Shown here: one piece after another, positions 1-7,591 of the stretch
Position numbering within the stretch: position 1 is the first letter of the stretch
Layout: each line of letters opens with the position of its first letter
Source: CAIOZA01 sp964464375
GTDB lineage: Bacteria > Bacteroidota > Ignavibacteria > Kapaibacteriales > UBA2268
Assembly (NCBI GenBank): GCA_964464375.1
Contig: CAYXFU010000045.1
Coordinates: 1-27,221, forward strand
DNA length: 27,221 nucleotides
Direction of reading: 5' to 3'
The notes under the pieces: generated by a model
Database searches by the model: none
What the model was told of the DNA's origin: nothing
What the model saw: only the letters and a program-made list of their open reading frames with translations
Translations under genes and position numbers: made by a program

Positions 1-1028
1 AAGGGCGAACGGCCGTTCGCCCCTACGGAAATTATTATGAAATCGGAGGCAGGATTGGGAGAGATATTAGATTCCAATGGTGACAATTTATCATCCTGCA
101 TATCTGTTTTGATAATCTCATTTAATTTTCGTCTGAAGATTTTTCCCTTATTATCAATAGCAAAAATATATTCGCTATTGAAAGCAAGGTCATTAATTTC
201 CAACGTATACAGACCAATATCATGCCATGTATCGCCATTATCAGATGATTGAATCACACCAAGATTTTCCATGGGATGTGATGTTCCTGCAATTAGATTG
301 CTATCAATTATTAATATCGAGTTAACAGAACTTACTTCAGTTCCTGGAATCTTTTTACTTTTCCACGATAAACCCAAATCTGTTGAAACACTAAAACCAC
401 CAACACCGCCTTTATAAATATTATCATGATCTATCAAAATAGAAAAAATATATGATACCCCCAATGGATCAGCTTTGCATTTTATCCAACGGTTACCATT
501 ATCTTTTGATAAAAAAACACCACCTCCAAGAGTACCAACACACATATTATCAGCTGATAAGGACATGCAAGTAATTGGTTTATCAGATAAATTCGATTTT
601 ATCCAATTCACTCCATTTTCTCGTGAAATCAAAAAATCCCCATTTAGAGTTCCTGCATAAATTGAACTACCTTTACTTTTAAGTATCCTAATGCTATAAT
701 CTCCAAGACTGGATTTGGTCCAGCTATCTCCTTTATCTGAAGAAAGTAATATTCCTATACTATCAGTACCGGCAAAAATAGTATTTTCTAAAAGGTCTAA
801 TGTCTTAATTGATACATAGCTGTATCCAGTGTTAATCACATTCCAGTTATCACCGTTGTCATTTGAGAAATAAATACGTCCGCTGTCAGCACCTACAAAT
901 ATTCTGTTTCCAAAGGCATTCAGGCAATAAGAGGACTCATTTTTTATTTCAGGATTGCAATGTTCCCAACAATATGAATATGATGCCTGACTAAAAAGGA
1001 ACAAAACTATTATTAAAATCTTTTTCAT
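1..1028 (-). CDS. T9SS-targeted secreted Asp-box (BNR/sialidase-like) repeat protein, partial
   Basis: The reading frame is open for 342 codons from an ATG at 1028 to the window edge, so the C-terminus is missing. Residues 1-18 form a signal peptide (MKK followed by a run of I/V/L/F). Six Asp-box motifs of the S-x-D-x-G-x-x-W type follow at about residues 55, 96, 135, 173, 214 and 260, with 38-46 residue spacing, as expected for a beta-propeller of the kind seen in sialidases and PSII-assembly-factor-like proteins. From residue 323 the sequence SPNPASDFIIIS matches the start of a type IX secretion type-A sorting domain, so the protein is probably exported and anchored or released at the cell surface. 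Its ligand or substrate is unknown; no catalytic residues are recognisable. Directly after the sorting motif the frame runs through a palindromic repeat that encodes VGANGRSP. A terminator lies upstream, separating it from ppk2. Confidence 0.85.
   Translation of the reverse strand, partial: MKKILIIVLFLFSQASYSYCWEHCNPEIKNESSYCLNAFGNRIFVGADSGRIYFSNDNGDNWNVINTGYSYVSIKTLDLLENTIFAGTDSIGILLSSDKGDSWTKSSLGDYSIRILKSKGSSIYAGTLNGDFLISRENGVNWIKSNLSDKPITCMSLSADNMCVGTLGGGVFLSKDNGNRWIKCKADPLGVSYIFSILIDHDNIYKGGVGGFSVSTDLGLSWKSKKIPGTEVSSVNSILIIDSNLIAGTSHPMENLGVIQSSDNGDTWHDIGLYTLEINDLAFNSEYIFAIDNKGKIFRRKLNEIIKTDMQDDKLSPLESNISPNPASDFIIISVGANGRSP
3..22. repeat. Perfect 20-bp palindrome GGGCGAACGGCCGTTCGCCC inside the T9SS sorting domain
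   Basis: The 20 bases equal their own reverse complement and are far more GC-rich than the surrounding gene. The flank reads CCTACGG on the + strand. In the minus-strand gene the element is read without a stop and supplies VGANGRSP directly after the sorting-domain start. It looks like a dispersed REP-type or MITE-type palindrome tolerated in a surface-protein tail; only one copy is inside this window, so dispersal is inferred. Confidence 0.65.
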
Positions 1029-1177
1029 AAACCTTTTCAAAATTTGTCACAACTATATTATATAATAACACTTAAAAACGCAAAACGTCTCACGGATTTT
1101 GAAAATACATTGGTGTGAGTTGATGGATGCCGAGATACAGGGATTGGGAATTTTGGGGGAATTAAGGCTAAAACAAC

Positions 1178-1201
1178 AAAACGCCCGATAACGGGCGTTT
1201 T
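1178..1201 (-). terminator. Intrinsic terminator of the pdxA-ppk2 unit
   Basis: A perfect 10-bp stem (AAAACGCCCG / CGGGCGTTTT) with a 4-nt loop lies 26 bp past the ppk2 stop codon. The arms carry A and T runs, so it could work in both directions, but only the minus-strand unit reaches it. Confidence 0.8.
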
Positions 1202-1226
1202 ACATTTTATAATATGGAATATTTCC

Positions 1227-2114
1227 CTAATAAATCTCCGGGACATAAGTATTTTCGTCAATCGGCGGCCTAAGGTAACTGCCTGTGATTTTGCGCTCAG
1301 GCAATTCCATCGGAGGCGGTGTTACATCCTTATACGGTATTGATGACAGAATATGATGGATGCAGTTCAGACGTGATTTCTTTTTATCGTCCGAGGGCAC
1401 ATTATACCATGGTGACTGCTTAGTATCAGTATATTTGAACATTTCGTCCTTAGCGCGTGAATAATCTTCCCACTTGAGCCAACTTTTAATGTCCATTTCG
1501 CTTAGTTTCCAACGCTTAGACGGATTTAAGCCTCGCTCGCGGAAGCGTTTTTCCTGCTCTTCGTCACTAACGGAGAACCAGTATTTGAGTAGAATGATTC
1601 CTGATCTGATAAGCATTTTCTCGAATTCAGGGGTAGATCTTAGGAATTCCTGATACTCATCGGGTGTGCAGAATCCCATTACATACTCGACACCGGCACG
1701 GTTGTACCAGCTTCTGTCGAATATCACAGTTTCACCTGCTGAAGGAAGATTCGAAACATAACGCTGGAAATACCACTGAGTAGATTCTTTATTTGATGGC
1801 TTATCCAGAGCGACGACACGGGCACCGCGGGGATTGAGAGGTTCGGTGATTCTTTTAATTACTCCACCCTTGCCTGCAGCATCACGACCTTCGAAAAGTA
1901 TGACAACTTTCAAACCTTTATCTTTGACCCAATATTGCCATTTGACAAGCTCATCCTGAAGCTTTGCTAATTCTGCTTCATAATAACTGGTAGTAATCCT
2001 GCCGTGCTTGTTAAATTTTGCAGGATCAGTTCTAATATCAATTACGTCTGCTGATGAGTCAATCGAAAGAAATTTCTCTTCCTTTTTCTTGTCTTTCTTG
2101 TTTTTGTTCCCCAT
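1227..2114 (-). CDS. ppk2: Polyphosphate kinase 2 (PPK2 family)
   Basis: PPK2 enzymes transfer phosphate between polyphosphate and nucleotides in the cytosol, usually making GTP or ATP from the diphosphate. The 295-residue protein has the Walker A region GRDAAGKGG (about 76-84) and the Walker B/lid region FDRSWYNR (about 132-139), both hallmarks of the family, in the usual single-domain length. The N-terminus is a lysine-rich tail. The ATG at 2114 is preferred over an in-frame TTG at 2126, because TTGGAGG itself supplies a Shine-Dalgarno GGAGG seven bases before the ATG. It lies 37 bp downstream of pdxA on the same strand, with a terminator after it, so the two are probably co-transcribed. 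The PPK2 class cannot be fixed from sequence alone. Confidence 0.93.
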   Translation of the reverse strand: MGNKNKKDKKKEEKFLSIDSSADVIDIRTDPAKFNKHGRITTSYYEAELAKLQDELVKWQYWVKDKGLKVVILFEGRDAAGKGGVIKRITEPLNPRGARVVALDKPSNKESTQWYFQRYVSNLPSAGETVIFDRSWYNRAGVEYVMGFCTPDEYQEFLRSTPEFEKMLIRSGIILLKYWFSVSDEEQEKRFRERGLNPSKRWKLSEMDIKSWLKWEDYSRAKDEMFKYTDTKQSPWYNVPSDDKKKSRLNCIHHILSSIPYKDVTPPPMELPERKITGSYLRPPIDENTYVPEIY

Positions 2115-2151
2115 AGTATCCTCCAATTAACTTTTAGAATAGAATCATATA

Positions 2152-3144
2152 TTAATTTTGCTTTGATTGTCTGTTCAGAACTATCTTTCGGGCTAATTCC
2201 AGCGCATCGAGAGTGCTTTGTGGATTGGCAAGATTCCTTCCTGCTATTGCAAATGCCGTGCCGTGATCGGGCGATGTACGTACAATTTTCAATCCTGCTG
2301 TGAAGTTAACTCCACCTCCGTTAGCAGAGAATTTAAGTGGAATGAGTCCTTGGTCGTGATACATTGCGACTATTCCATCATAATTTTTATATTCCCCATG
2401 AGCGAAGATTCCATCGGATGCGAAAGGACCGCTGACATTTACTCCGGAACTGGTAAATCCGGTAATCACAGGTTCTATGATAGTTTCTTCTTCTTCTCCG
2501 ATTGAACCACTTTCACCTGCGTGGGGATTTAATCCCAGAACTGCAATAGCCGGATTTTTAATTCCATAATCCTGAATCAGTGATTTATTAAAAACATCAA
2601 TTTTTCTTTTCAATAAATCCTGAGTCAGAGTCTGAGCAATTTTACTTATTGGAATATGCACGGTTGCAAGAGCTACCCTCATTGAGTCAGTCGAGAGAAT
2701 CATCAACTCATCTCCACCGCCACAGAAGTCGGAAAGCATCTCTGTATGTCCCGGGTACTTCCAGCCTGCCAGATAAAGTGCTGATTTAGCAACAGGCATT
2801 GTTATCATTGCATCATATTTACCGGCAATAGTCCTCTCAACCGCGAGTTCTATAGCTTCAGCAGAGAGTTTTCCGGCATCTTTGTCAATCTTTCCGAAAT
2901 TGATTTCCGGCTTAGTCTGACATTTGATAACAGGAAACAGCAAATCTCTGATAACAATACTATTATCGGTATATTTCAGATCAAAATTAATTTTTTTTGA
3001 ATATTCTATGATTGTGTCAAGTCTGCCGGCAATAGCTATTGAAATATCATTACATTCGGGACGGGTTATAAAGTCCGGAAGTGATTTCAGCATTACTTCG
3101 ATGCCGATTCCGTTGCAATCGCCAATAGAAATGATAAATTTCAA
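2152..3144 (-). CDS. pdxA: 4-hydroxythreonine-4-phosphate dehydrogenase PdxA
   Basis: PdxA oxidises 4-phosphohydroxy-L-threonine in the DXP-dependent pathway to pyridoxal 5'-phosphate. The 330-residue length is normal. Metal ligands of the family are present: H163 (ATVHIP), H208 (GLNPHAG) and H263 (MYHDQG); the substrate-binding GHTE is at 132-135, and SPDHGTA lies near 291. The usual N-terminal GDPNGIG reads GDCNGIG here (Pro to Cys), a mild oddity. The start is TTG at 3144: an in-frame stop lies 15 nt upstream, no ATG is available before the conserved N-terminus, and AGGAAAA precedes it. PdxJ, which usually acts with it, is not in the window. Downstream ppk2 is probably in the same transcript. 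Confidence 0.94.
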   Translation of the reverse strand: MKFIISIGDCNGIGIEVMLKSLPDFITRPECNDISIAIAGRLDTIIEYSKKINFDLKYTDNSIVIRDLLFPVIKCQTKPEINFGKIDKDAGKLSAEAIELAVERTIAGKYDAMITMPVAKSALYLAGWKYPGHTEMLSDFCGGGDELMILSTDSMRVALATVHIPISKIAQTLTQDLLKRKIDVFNKSLIQDYGIKNPAIAVLGLNPHAGESGSIGEEEETIIEPVITGFTSSGVNVSGPFASDGIFAHGEYKNYDGIVAMYHDQGLIPLKFSANGGGVNFTAGLKIVRTSPDHGTAFAIAGRNLANPQSTLDALELARKIVLNRQSKQN

Positions 3145-3363
3145 GTTTTTCCTGATTAATTGTTAAAATTAGATAAGAACACAGGCAAAACTACAAAAAA
3201 AGATAGAAATTTTTTTTGAAAATGTGAGTGAAATGGAAATTATTCAGTTTTGTTCAACTTTCTAAGCAGATTTCATCTTTTAGAAAGAAATGTGCGCTAA
3301 TTTTAACAATTGCATCGTGCTATTCATTTTTTCTTGGTCGTTCCTAGGGTGCCTCGATTTGAT

Positions 3364-3480
3364 ATTCGATTATGTCAGTATTAATCGAATCGGAGGTTTG
3401 AGATTACTTCCTATCCCGTCACCACACACCATTGTGAGTGCCGTTCGGCATACGGTGATTCATTAAATCTTCCTTCTCAG
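3364..3480 (-). mobile_element. Degenerate group II intron 3' end (domain V/VI remnant)
   Basis: The 483-bp gap 3145-3627 has no gene. On the minus strand, 3460-3428 reads CACCGTATGCCGAACGGCAC and then CACAATGGTGTG. This resembles domain V of bacterial group II introns: CCGTATGCC, a GAAC loop, GGCA, then the closing GGTG strand. It is followed at 3397-3381 by ACCTCCGATTCGATTAA, close to the common intron 3' end (acctcctactcgat). The 9-bp inverted repeat at 3364-3372 and 3382-3390 may be domain VI or a target-site stem. No maturase frame survives upstream (3480-3620). The assignment rests on remembered consensus and needs a covariance search. Nothing else was recognised in the rest of the gap. 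Confidence 0.5.
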
Positions 3481-3627
3481 TTATGTAATTTCAAGATTTG
3501 CATTTCCCATTCACGTAAAATATTGGTTTACAAGGAAATCAGATTCGATGTGATTACGATTTATGTCCGGGACAAATCAGTTCCTCCTAAACTGAATCAT
3601 ATCGAACAGGCTATCTGGTAATACTTT

Positions 3628-4434
3628 TCAGAATTTATAGACGAAGCTCATGCCACCGGGGTACACATTCAGCGAAGTAGAGGATTTACCTGATCCTGTT
3701 CTGTGCAGTGCCGGTATTGCCCATCCTATTGCTGAACCAACGATAGCTCCGGCTATAACATCTGTCGGGAAGTGTGCACCTGCTTCGATTCTGAGGAAGT
3801 CAACTGCACTTGCAACAATCAGTGCTCCACCCCAAACGTAGTTCTTGTACTGAGAATCGGGATAATAGTCTCCATACACCGTAGCCAGAAACACAGCTGA
3901 TGAGAATGTAACACATGTGTGACCGGAAAAGAAGGATCTCCTGCTGTCCACATCGAGTTTCTTATCGATTGGAGCGGATGGATTATAAGCAAATGGGCGG
4001 ATCCTTTTAACCAGATCCTTTGGATAAGTTGGGGTAAATACTGAAAAGAGAAGCGTTTCGAAGTACATTCCGCCAACAATAAAGAAGTCGTTTCGAACTT
4101 CCTTACCTGCAAGCAGAGCCAGAGGACTAAGCCCCAGGGTTACAGCAAGTATATCGCTGGCTTTTGAAACATTTGTTGAGTAATTGTTCGTAGCCCAGCG
4201 ATCGAAACTGTTTATCGAGTTCCTGTCCAGAGTATTGATCTCCTCTCTAGTCAGTGGCTTCAATTGTGCATCAAGAGACGAAGCCAGCACAGCAGAGCCT
4301 AACCCCACACCGGTAATCACCAATTCCTTCAGCCAGTCTGCCTCGTAAGGCGATTGAGCATTGAGTGGATTCCCTGAAAGAACAGGGAAAAGCAAAAGAA
4401 TAGCGAGTATAATATTTTTTGATTTGGTCATCAT
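3628..4434 (-). CDS. Secreted/membrane PAP2-superfamily phosphatase
   Basis: This is a 268-residue acid phosphatase of the PAP2 (lipid phosphatase/haloperoxidase) superfamily. An N-terminal signal peptide or anchor (about residues 5-26, ending near LNAQS) suggests a periplasmic position. All three active-site motifs are visible: K139-x6-R146-P147, the S170-G-H-T173 motif with the nucleophile-assisting histidine, and R215-x5-H221-x3-D225. Hydrophobic stretches between the motifs fit a membrane-embedded fold. Substrates in this family include undecaprenyl pyrophosphate, phosphatidate and lipid A phosphates; the actual one cannot be read from the sequence. Two adjacent ATGs (4434 and 4431) are both possible starts and neither has a clear ribosome binding site. 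The gene stands alone. Confidence 0.88.
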   Translation of the reverse strand: MMTKSKNIILAILLLFPVLSGNPLNAQSPYEADWLKELVITGVGLGSAVLASSLDAQLKPLTREEINTLDRNSINSFDRWATNNYSTNVSKASDILAVTLGLSPLALLAGKEVRNDFFIVGGMYFETLLFSVFTPTYPKDLVKRIRPFAYNPSAPIDKKLDVDSRRSFFSGHTCVTFSSAVFLATVYGDYYPDSQYKNYVWGGALIVASAVDFLRIEAGAHFPTDVIAGAIVGSAIGWAIPALHRTGSGKSSTSLNVYPGGMSFVYKF

Positions 4435-4592
4435 TTAAATTACATTTGCAATAAAAAATAATCAATTTTTCTCATCTCAAATGCCTCATAATTTAATATT
4501 AGATTATATAATCTTCTTTAATCTTTAAAATAAGGCAAATTATAACAATTGTCAAACAGACTAAAGTAAAATATTATATTATTTATTTTTTC

Positions 4593-4836
4593 TTAATCTC
4601 CTATCGGTTCTATTGAATAAGTCTCAACCATGAGCATCACAGTTTTCTTTGGAGATAGTTATTCCCTGATTTGGATTCAGTAGCGCAGTTTGGTCTTCGT
4701 AGTCCACAATCAGCTGTCCATAAAGCACAAAGAAGAATTCATGGTCATTCTTCTGCTGAAGCAGAGGTATTCACCTTCGACGATTCCAACCCTGACGACA
4801 CTGTCATTCACCTGAATGAGAAGTCCAGCTCGCAAA
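4593..4836 (-). pseudogene. Frameshifted cupin-domain protein remnant
   Basis: The 520-bp gap 4435-4955 holds three consecutive minus-strand pieces in different frames that together look like a small single-domain cupin. First comes LRAGLLIQVNDSVVRVGIVE followed by GEY (about 4836-4765), then KNDHEFFFVLYGQLIVDYED followed by QTALLNPNQGITISKE (about 4750-4640), and last VMLMVETYSIEPIGD with a stop at 4593. The middle piece has the cupin motif-1 E-x-F-x-V-x-x-G pattern and the LNPxxG turn; the last fits the usual VLLxEP...GD tail. At least two frameshifts separate the pieces, and the metal-binding HxH stretch falls at the first break. A plus-strand open frame at 4671-4934 is only the antisense of this. 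The rest of the gap is AT-rich with no other signal. Confidence 0.6.
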
Positions 4837-4955
4837 GACACACTATTTTATTTTCTTTGATTACAATATCCTGTCTGAATTCATCTCTTATTTGGGATAA
4901 CGACGAAAATGTGTTAATTTTGAAGTTTATTTAAATACAACGGATTAAAAGATTT

Positions 4956-5831
4956 ATGGTGAAAAGCATGACGGGCTTCAGTAAAGCTGAAGCTTCAGAT
5001 AAAGGAACAAAAGTCACTGTCGAAGTGAAGAGTTTGAACGGCAGATATCTTGATATTAACTGTAAGCTCCCGAAATCACTCTATCACAGGGAACTAGACA
5101 TACGCGACCTGGTGAAAGCCAATCTTGCAAGAGGTTCTGTTGCCCTGAGCGTCAACATTGAGTATGATTCACAGGAGAAATTGTTCGCTATCAACGAGGA
5201 AGCAGCTCAATCAACGTTTGATTCCCTTAAATCTCTTAATAAAAAATTAAAGATCAAAGAACCGGTAACGCTGGAACATCTGCTTACATTCTCACAGTTA
5301 TTCAATAGTAAACAGGATGATGTTGACAGCGAATACGATTGGAAAGTAGTTCGCAAGGCTATGATTGAAGCATTGAGGAATCTCGACAGAATGCGTCAAA
5401 AAGAAGGACAGAATATAGTCAAGGACATTCAGGAAAGAGTAAAGAAAATTGGTCATGCAGTTGAAAAAGTTGAAGTGCTGAGCGTTCAGCGTGTTCCCGA
5501 TGAAAGAGAAAAACTTCGCCACAAAATTGCACAGCTCTTCGAAAGCGACGAAATCGACGAAACAAGAATTCAGATGGAAATCGTAATGATTGCCAACAGG
5601 CTTGATGTTTCGGAAGAATGTGTTAGGCTGAAATCACATATAAAGTTCTTCCATGAGATACTTAAAGCTAAGGAACCGGTTGGTCAGAAGCTTAACTTTC
5701 TTGTTCAGGAGATGAATCGTGAGACCAATACTATTGGATCAAAATCCGACAGTGCAGAAATCTCACAGATTGTTGTAAACCTGAAAGAAGAAATTGAGAG
5801 AATCAGAGAACAAATCCAAAATATTGAATAG
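4956..5831 (+). CDS. YicC-family endoribonuclease
   Basis: The 291-residue protein matches the YicC family over its whole length. The N-terminus MVKSMTGFSKAE is the family signature, followed by the conserved EVKSLNGRYLDIN block. The C-terminal DUF1732 part ends in a region containing FLVQEMNRETNTIGSKS and a terminal KEEIERIREQIQNIE helix. Family members are hexameric endoribonucleases that degrade RNA, including small regulatory RNAs in Escherichia coli; the target here is unknown. The ATG at 4956 has only a weak AAAAGATTT before it, as with many genes in this window. A strong intrinsic terminator follows 20 bp after the stop. Confidence 0.93.
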   Translation: MVKSMTGFSKAEASDKGTKVTVEVKSLNGRYLDINCKLPKSLYHRELDIRDLVKANLARGSVALSVNIEYDSQEKLFAINEEAAQSTFDSLKSLNKKLKIKEPVTLEHLLTFSQLFNSKQDDVDSEYDWKVVRKAMIEALRNLDRMRQKEGQNIVKDIQERVKKIGHAVEKVEVLSVQRVPDEREKLRHKIAQLFESDEIDETRIQMEIVMIANRLDVSEECVRLKSHIKFFHEILKAKEPVGQKLNFLVQEMNRETNTIGSKSDSAEISQIVVNLKEEIERIREQIQNIE

Positions 5832-5851
5832 TAAGAACAGAAATTAATTTT

Positions 5852-5891
5852 AAACTCATTTTGGAACACACCGGAATGAGTTTTCTTTTTT
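5852..5891 (+). terminator. Intrinsic terminator after the yicC-like gene
   Basis: A continuous 13-bp stem (5852-5864 with 5871-5883, two G-U pairs, loop AACACA) is followed by TCTTTTTTT. It ends only a few bases before the next start codon at 5896, so the rqcH-like gene either has its promoter inside or beyond this hairpin or is expressed by read-through. Confidence 0.8.
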
Positions 5892-5895
5892 AACT

Positions 5896-7494
5896 ATGAT
5901 AAGACACCATTACACATTACAAAAGCTTACTGAGGAACTGAGGACGCTTTGCGGTTCAGTATTAGTCGAATGCTTCACACAGGAAAAAGACAGCCTGATG
6001 CTTGGCTTTTATGATGGTGAAAAGATAAACTACATGCAGTTTCGCGGTGAAGCCAGGTACGGTGCGCTTTATCTTAGACAATCCTTCAGTCGTGCCGGAA
6101 GTAACTCTACAGATTTATTACCAAGATTAATCGGTTCGAAGTTGACTGAGGTAACCCTAAAACCTGATGACAGGGTAATCAAGCTACAGCTTGGGCGAGC
6201 TACACTGATTGTTCTTCTATATGGTGGTAGCAGGAATAATATTATTCTGGCTGAAGGCATCAACATTGTTGATTCGTTCAAAGCTGGAACCGATCTTAAG
6301 GGCAAGACAACGAAGAATCTGTTCGTTGATAAGGAATACTCAGAACCTGAAGATAGAAGCATTTTGAAGCATCTATCGGCTGTATATCCTTATCTTGGAA
6401 AATACTATGCGAAACAATTCCTAAAGAACAGAAATTTTAACACAGAAACAAAAGTAAGCGAACTCGATCAAGATGAGCTGAGTGAATTGATTGAGTCGGC
6501 AGTTAAATTCAAAACCGAGATACTAACATCGAATGAGTTTTACTTGCTTAGAAACAAATTCGGTGAGTTATTGCTATCTATGACTACGATTGATGATTAT
6601 CCAGAGATAGTTGGGACTTATAATTCGATAAGCAAAGCAATTGAGCATAGAATAAGGAAAGATCTGATTGAGTCGGAGGTTACTCAATTAAAGAAGAATA
6701 TTATTCCAAGATTGACGAGAATCAGAGATAAACTCCAATCCAGAATTGAACAAACAACCCATGTTGAATTGAATGACGAACGTCAAAAAAAGTATAGATT
6801 ATTTGCAGAATTACTTCTGTCACAGCCGGATATAAAAACAAAATTCGGCGATAAAATCGTCTTAAACGACTGGACTGGAGAGTCAAGAGAAATCAAGCTT
6901 AAAACTGAACTGAATCTTGCTGAGAATGCAAAAAGGTATTTCGACAAGTCAAAAGATTTGGTCCAGGCTTACGAAGCAAGACAAAGGCTTCTGCCTCAAT
7001 TGAAAGACAAATTGAGCAGATCGTCCACAGCCTTACAGAAACTGACAGATGCACAAACAAAGAAAGAATTTGAAAAAATCATGGGCGAATACAAAGATAT
7101 CCTCAAGCAGGAAAACGTAGAACAGGAGCAGGAATCACGCTTCAGGATGTTTGATCTTGGCGATGGTTATATTCTTTATGTTGGCAAAAATGCAGCAAAC
7201 AACGATGAGCTGACACTCAGATTTGCAAAGCCGAATGATTTGTGGTTTCATGCCAGAGGATCGTCGGGCTCTCATGCTGTTTTGAGATTAAACAAGGAAG
7301 AAAAGGTACCCAAACATATAATGCAGAAAGCGGCATCTATAACTGCTTATTATTCGGGGTCGAAAAAAGCAAAATATACTCCAGTTTGTTACACTTACAA
7401 AAAGTACGTTCATAAGCCTAAAGGTGCTAACCCAGGCAGTGTAACGCTTAGCCGGGAGGAAGTAATGATGGCAGAACCTAAGCTACCGGAATAA
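5896..7494 (+). CDS. rqcH: RqcH/Rqc2-type NFACT ribosome quality control protein
   Basis: RqcH binds peptidyl-tRNA-obstructed 50S subunits and directs C-terminal alanine tailing of stalled nascent chains. The 532-residue protein has the NFACT-N domain (about 1-200). The Asp-Arg pair needed for tailing in characterised RqcH proteins is present at D92-R93 (KPDDRVIKL). A helical middle follows (about 250-420), then the NFACT-R domain with LRFAKPNDLWFHARGSSGSH (about 455-475). The C-terminus carries AAYYSGSK-like and KPKGANPGSVTL blocks. The ATG at 5896 has no Shine-Dalgarno sequence. Older annotations call such proteins fibronectin-binding protein A; that name is less likely to reflect the cellular role. 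Confidence 0.92.
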   Translation: MIRHHYTLQKLTEELRTLCGSVLVECFTQEKDSLMLGFYDGEKINYMQFRGEARYGALYLRQSFSRAGSNSTDLLPRLIGSKLTEVTLKPDDRVIKLQLGRATLIVLLYGGSRNNIILAEGINIVDSFKAGTDLKGKTTKNLFVDKEYSEPEDRSILKHLSAVYPYLGKYYAKQFLKNRNFNTETKVSELDQDELSELIESAVKFKTEILTSNEFYLLRNKFGELLLSMTTIDDYPEIVGTYNSISKAIEHRIRKDLIESEVTQLKKNIIPRLTRIRDKLQSRIEQTTHVELNDERQKKYRLFAELLLSQPDIKTKFGDKIVLNDWTGESREIKLKTELNLAENAKRYFDKSKDLVQAYEARQRLLPQLKDKLSRSSTALQKLTDAQTKKEFEKIMGEYKDILKQENVEQEQESRFRMFDLGDGYILYVGKNAANNDELTLRFAKPNDLWFHARGSSGSHAVLRLNKEEKVPKHIMQKAASITAYYSGSKKAKYTPVCYTYKKYVHKPKGANPGSVTLSREEVMMAEPKLPE

Positions 7495-7591
7495 TTATTA
7501 ACAGATAGTAATTTTATGCTTCATTTTTTCATGGGAATTGACGATATTACTCTTGGTGATTAATCCAAAACAATTAATAAAGTCAATTTCT

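Noticed and set aside
37..660. Two plus-strand open frames at the start of the window
   Set aside because: The minus strand carries a continuous Asp-box protein with signal peptide and sorting domain over the same bases.
4671..4934. Plus-strand open frame of 87 residues in the gap before the yicC-like gene
   Set aside because: It is the antisense of the cupin remnant; its residues match no family and its length is within chance for this composition.
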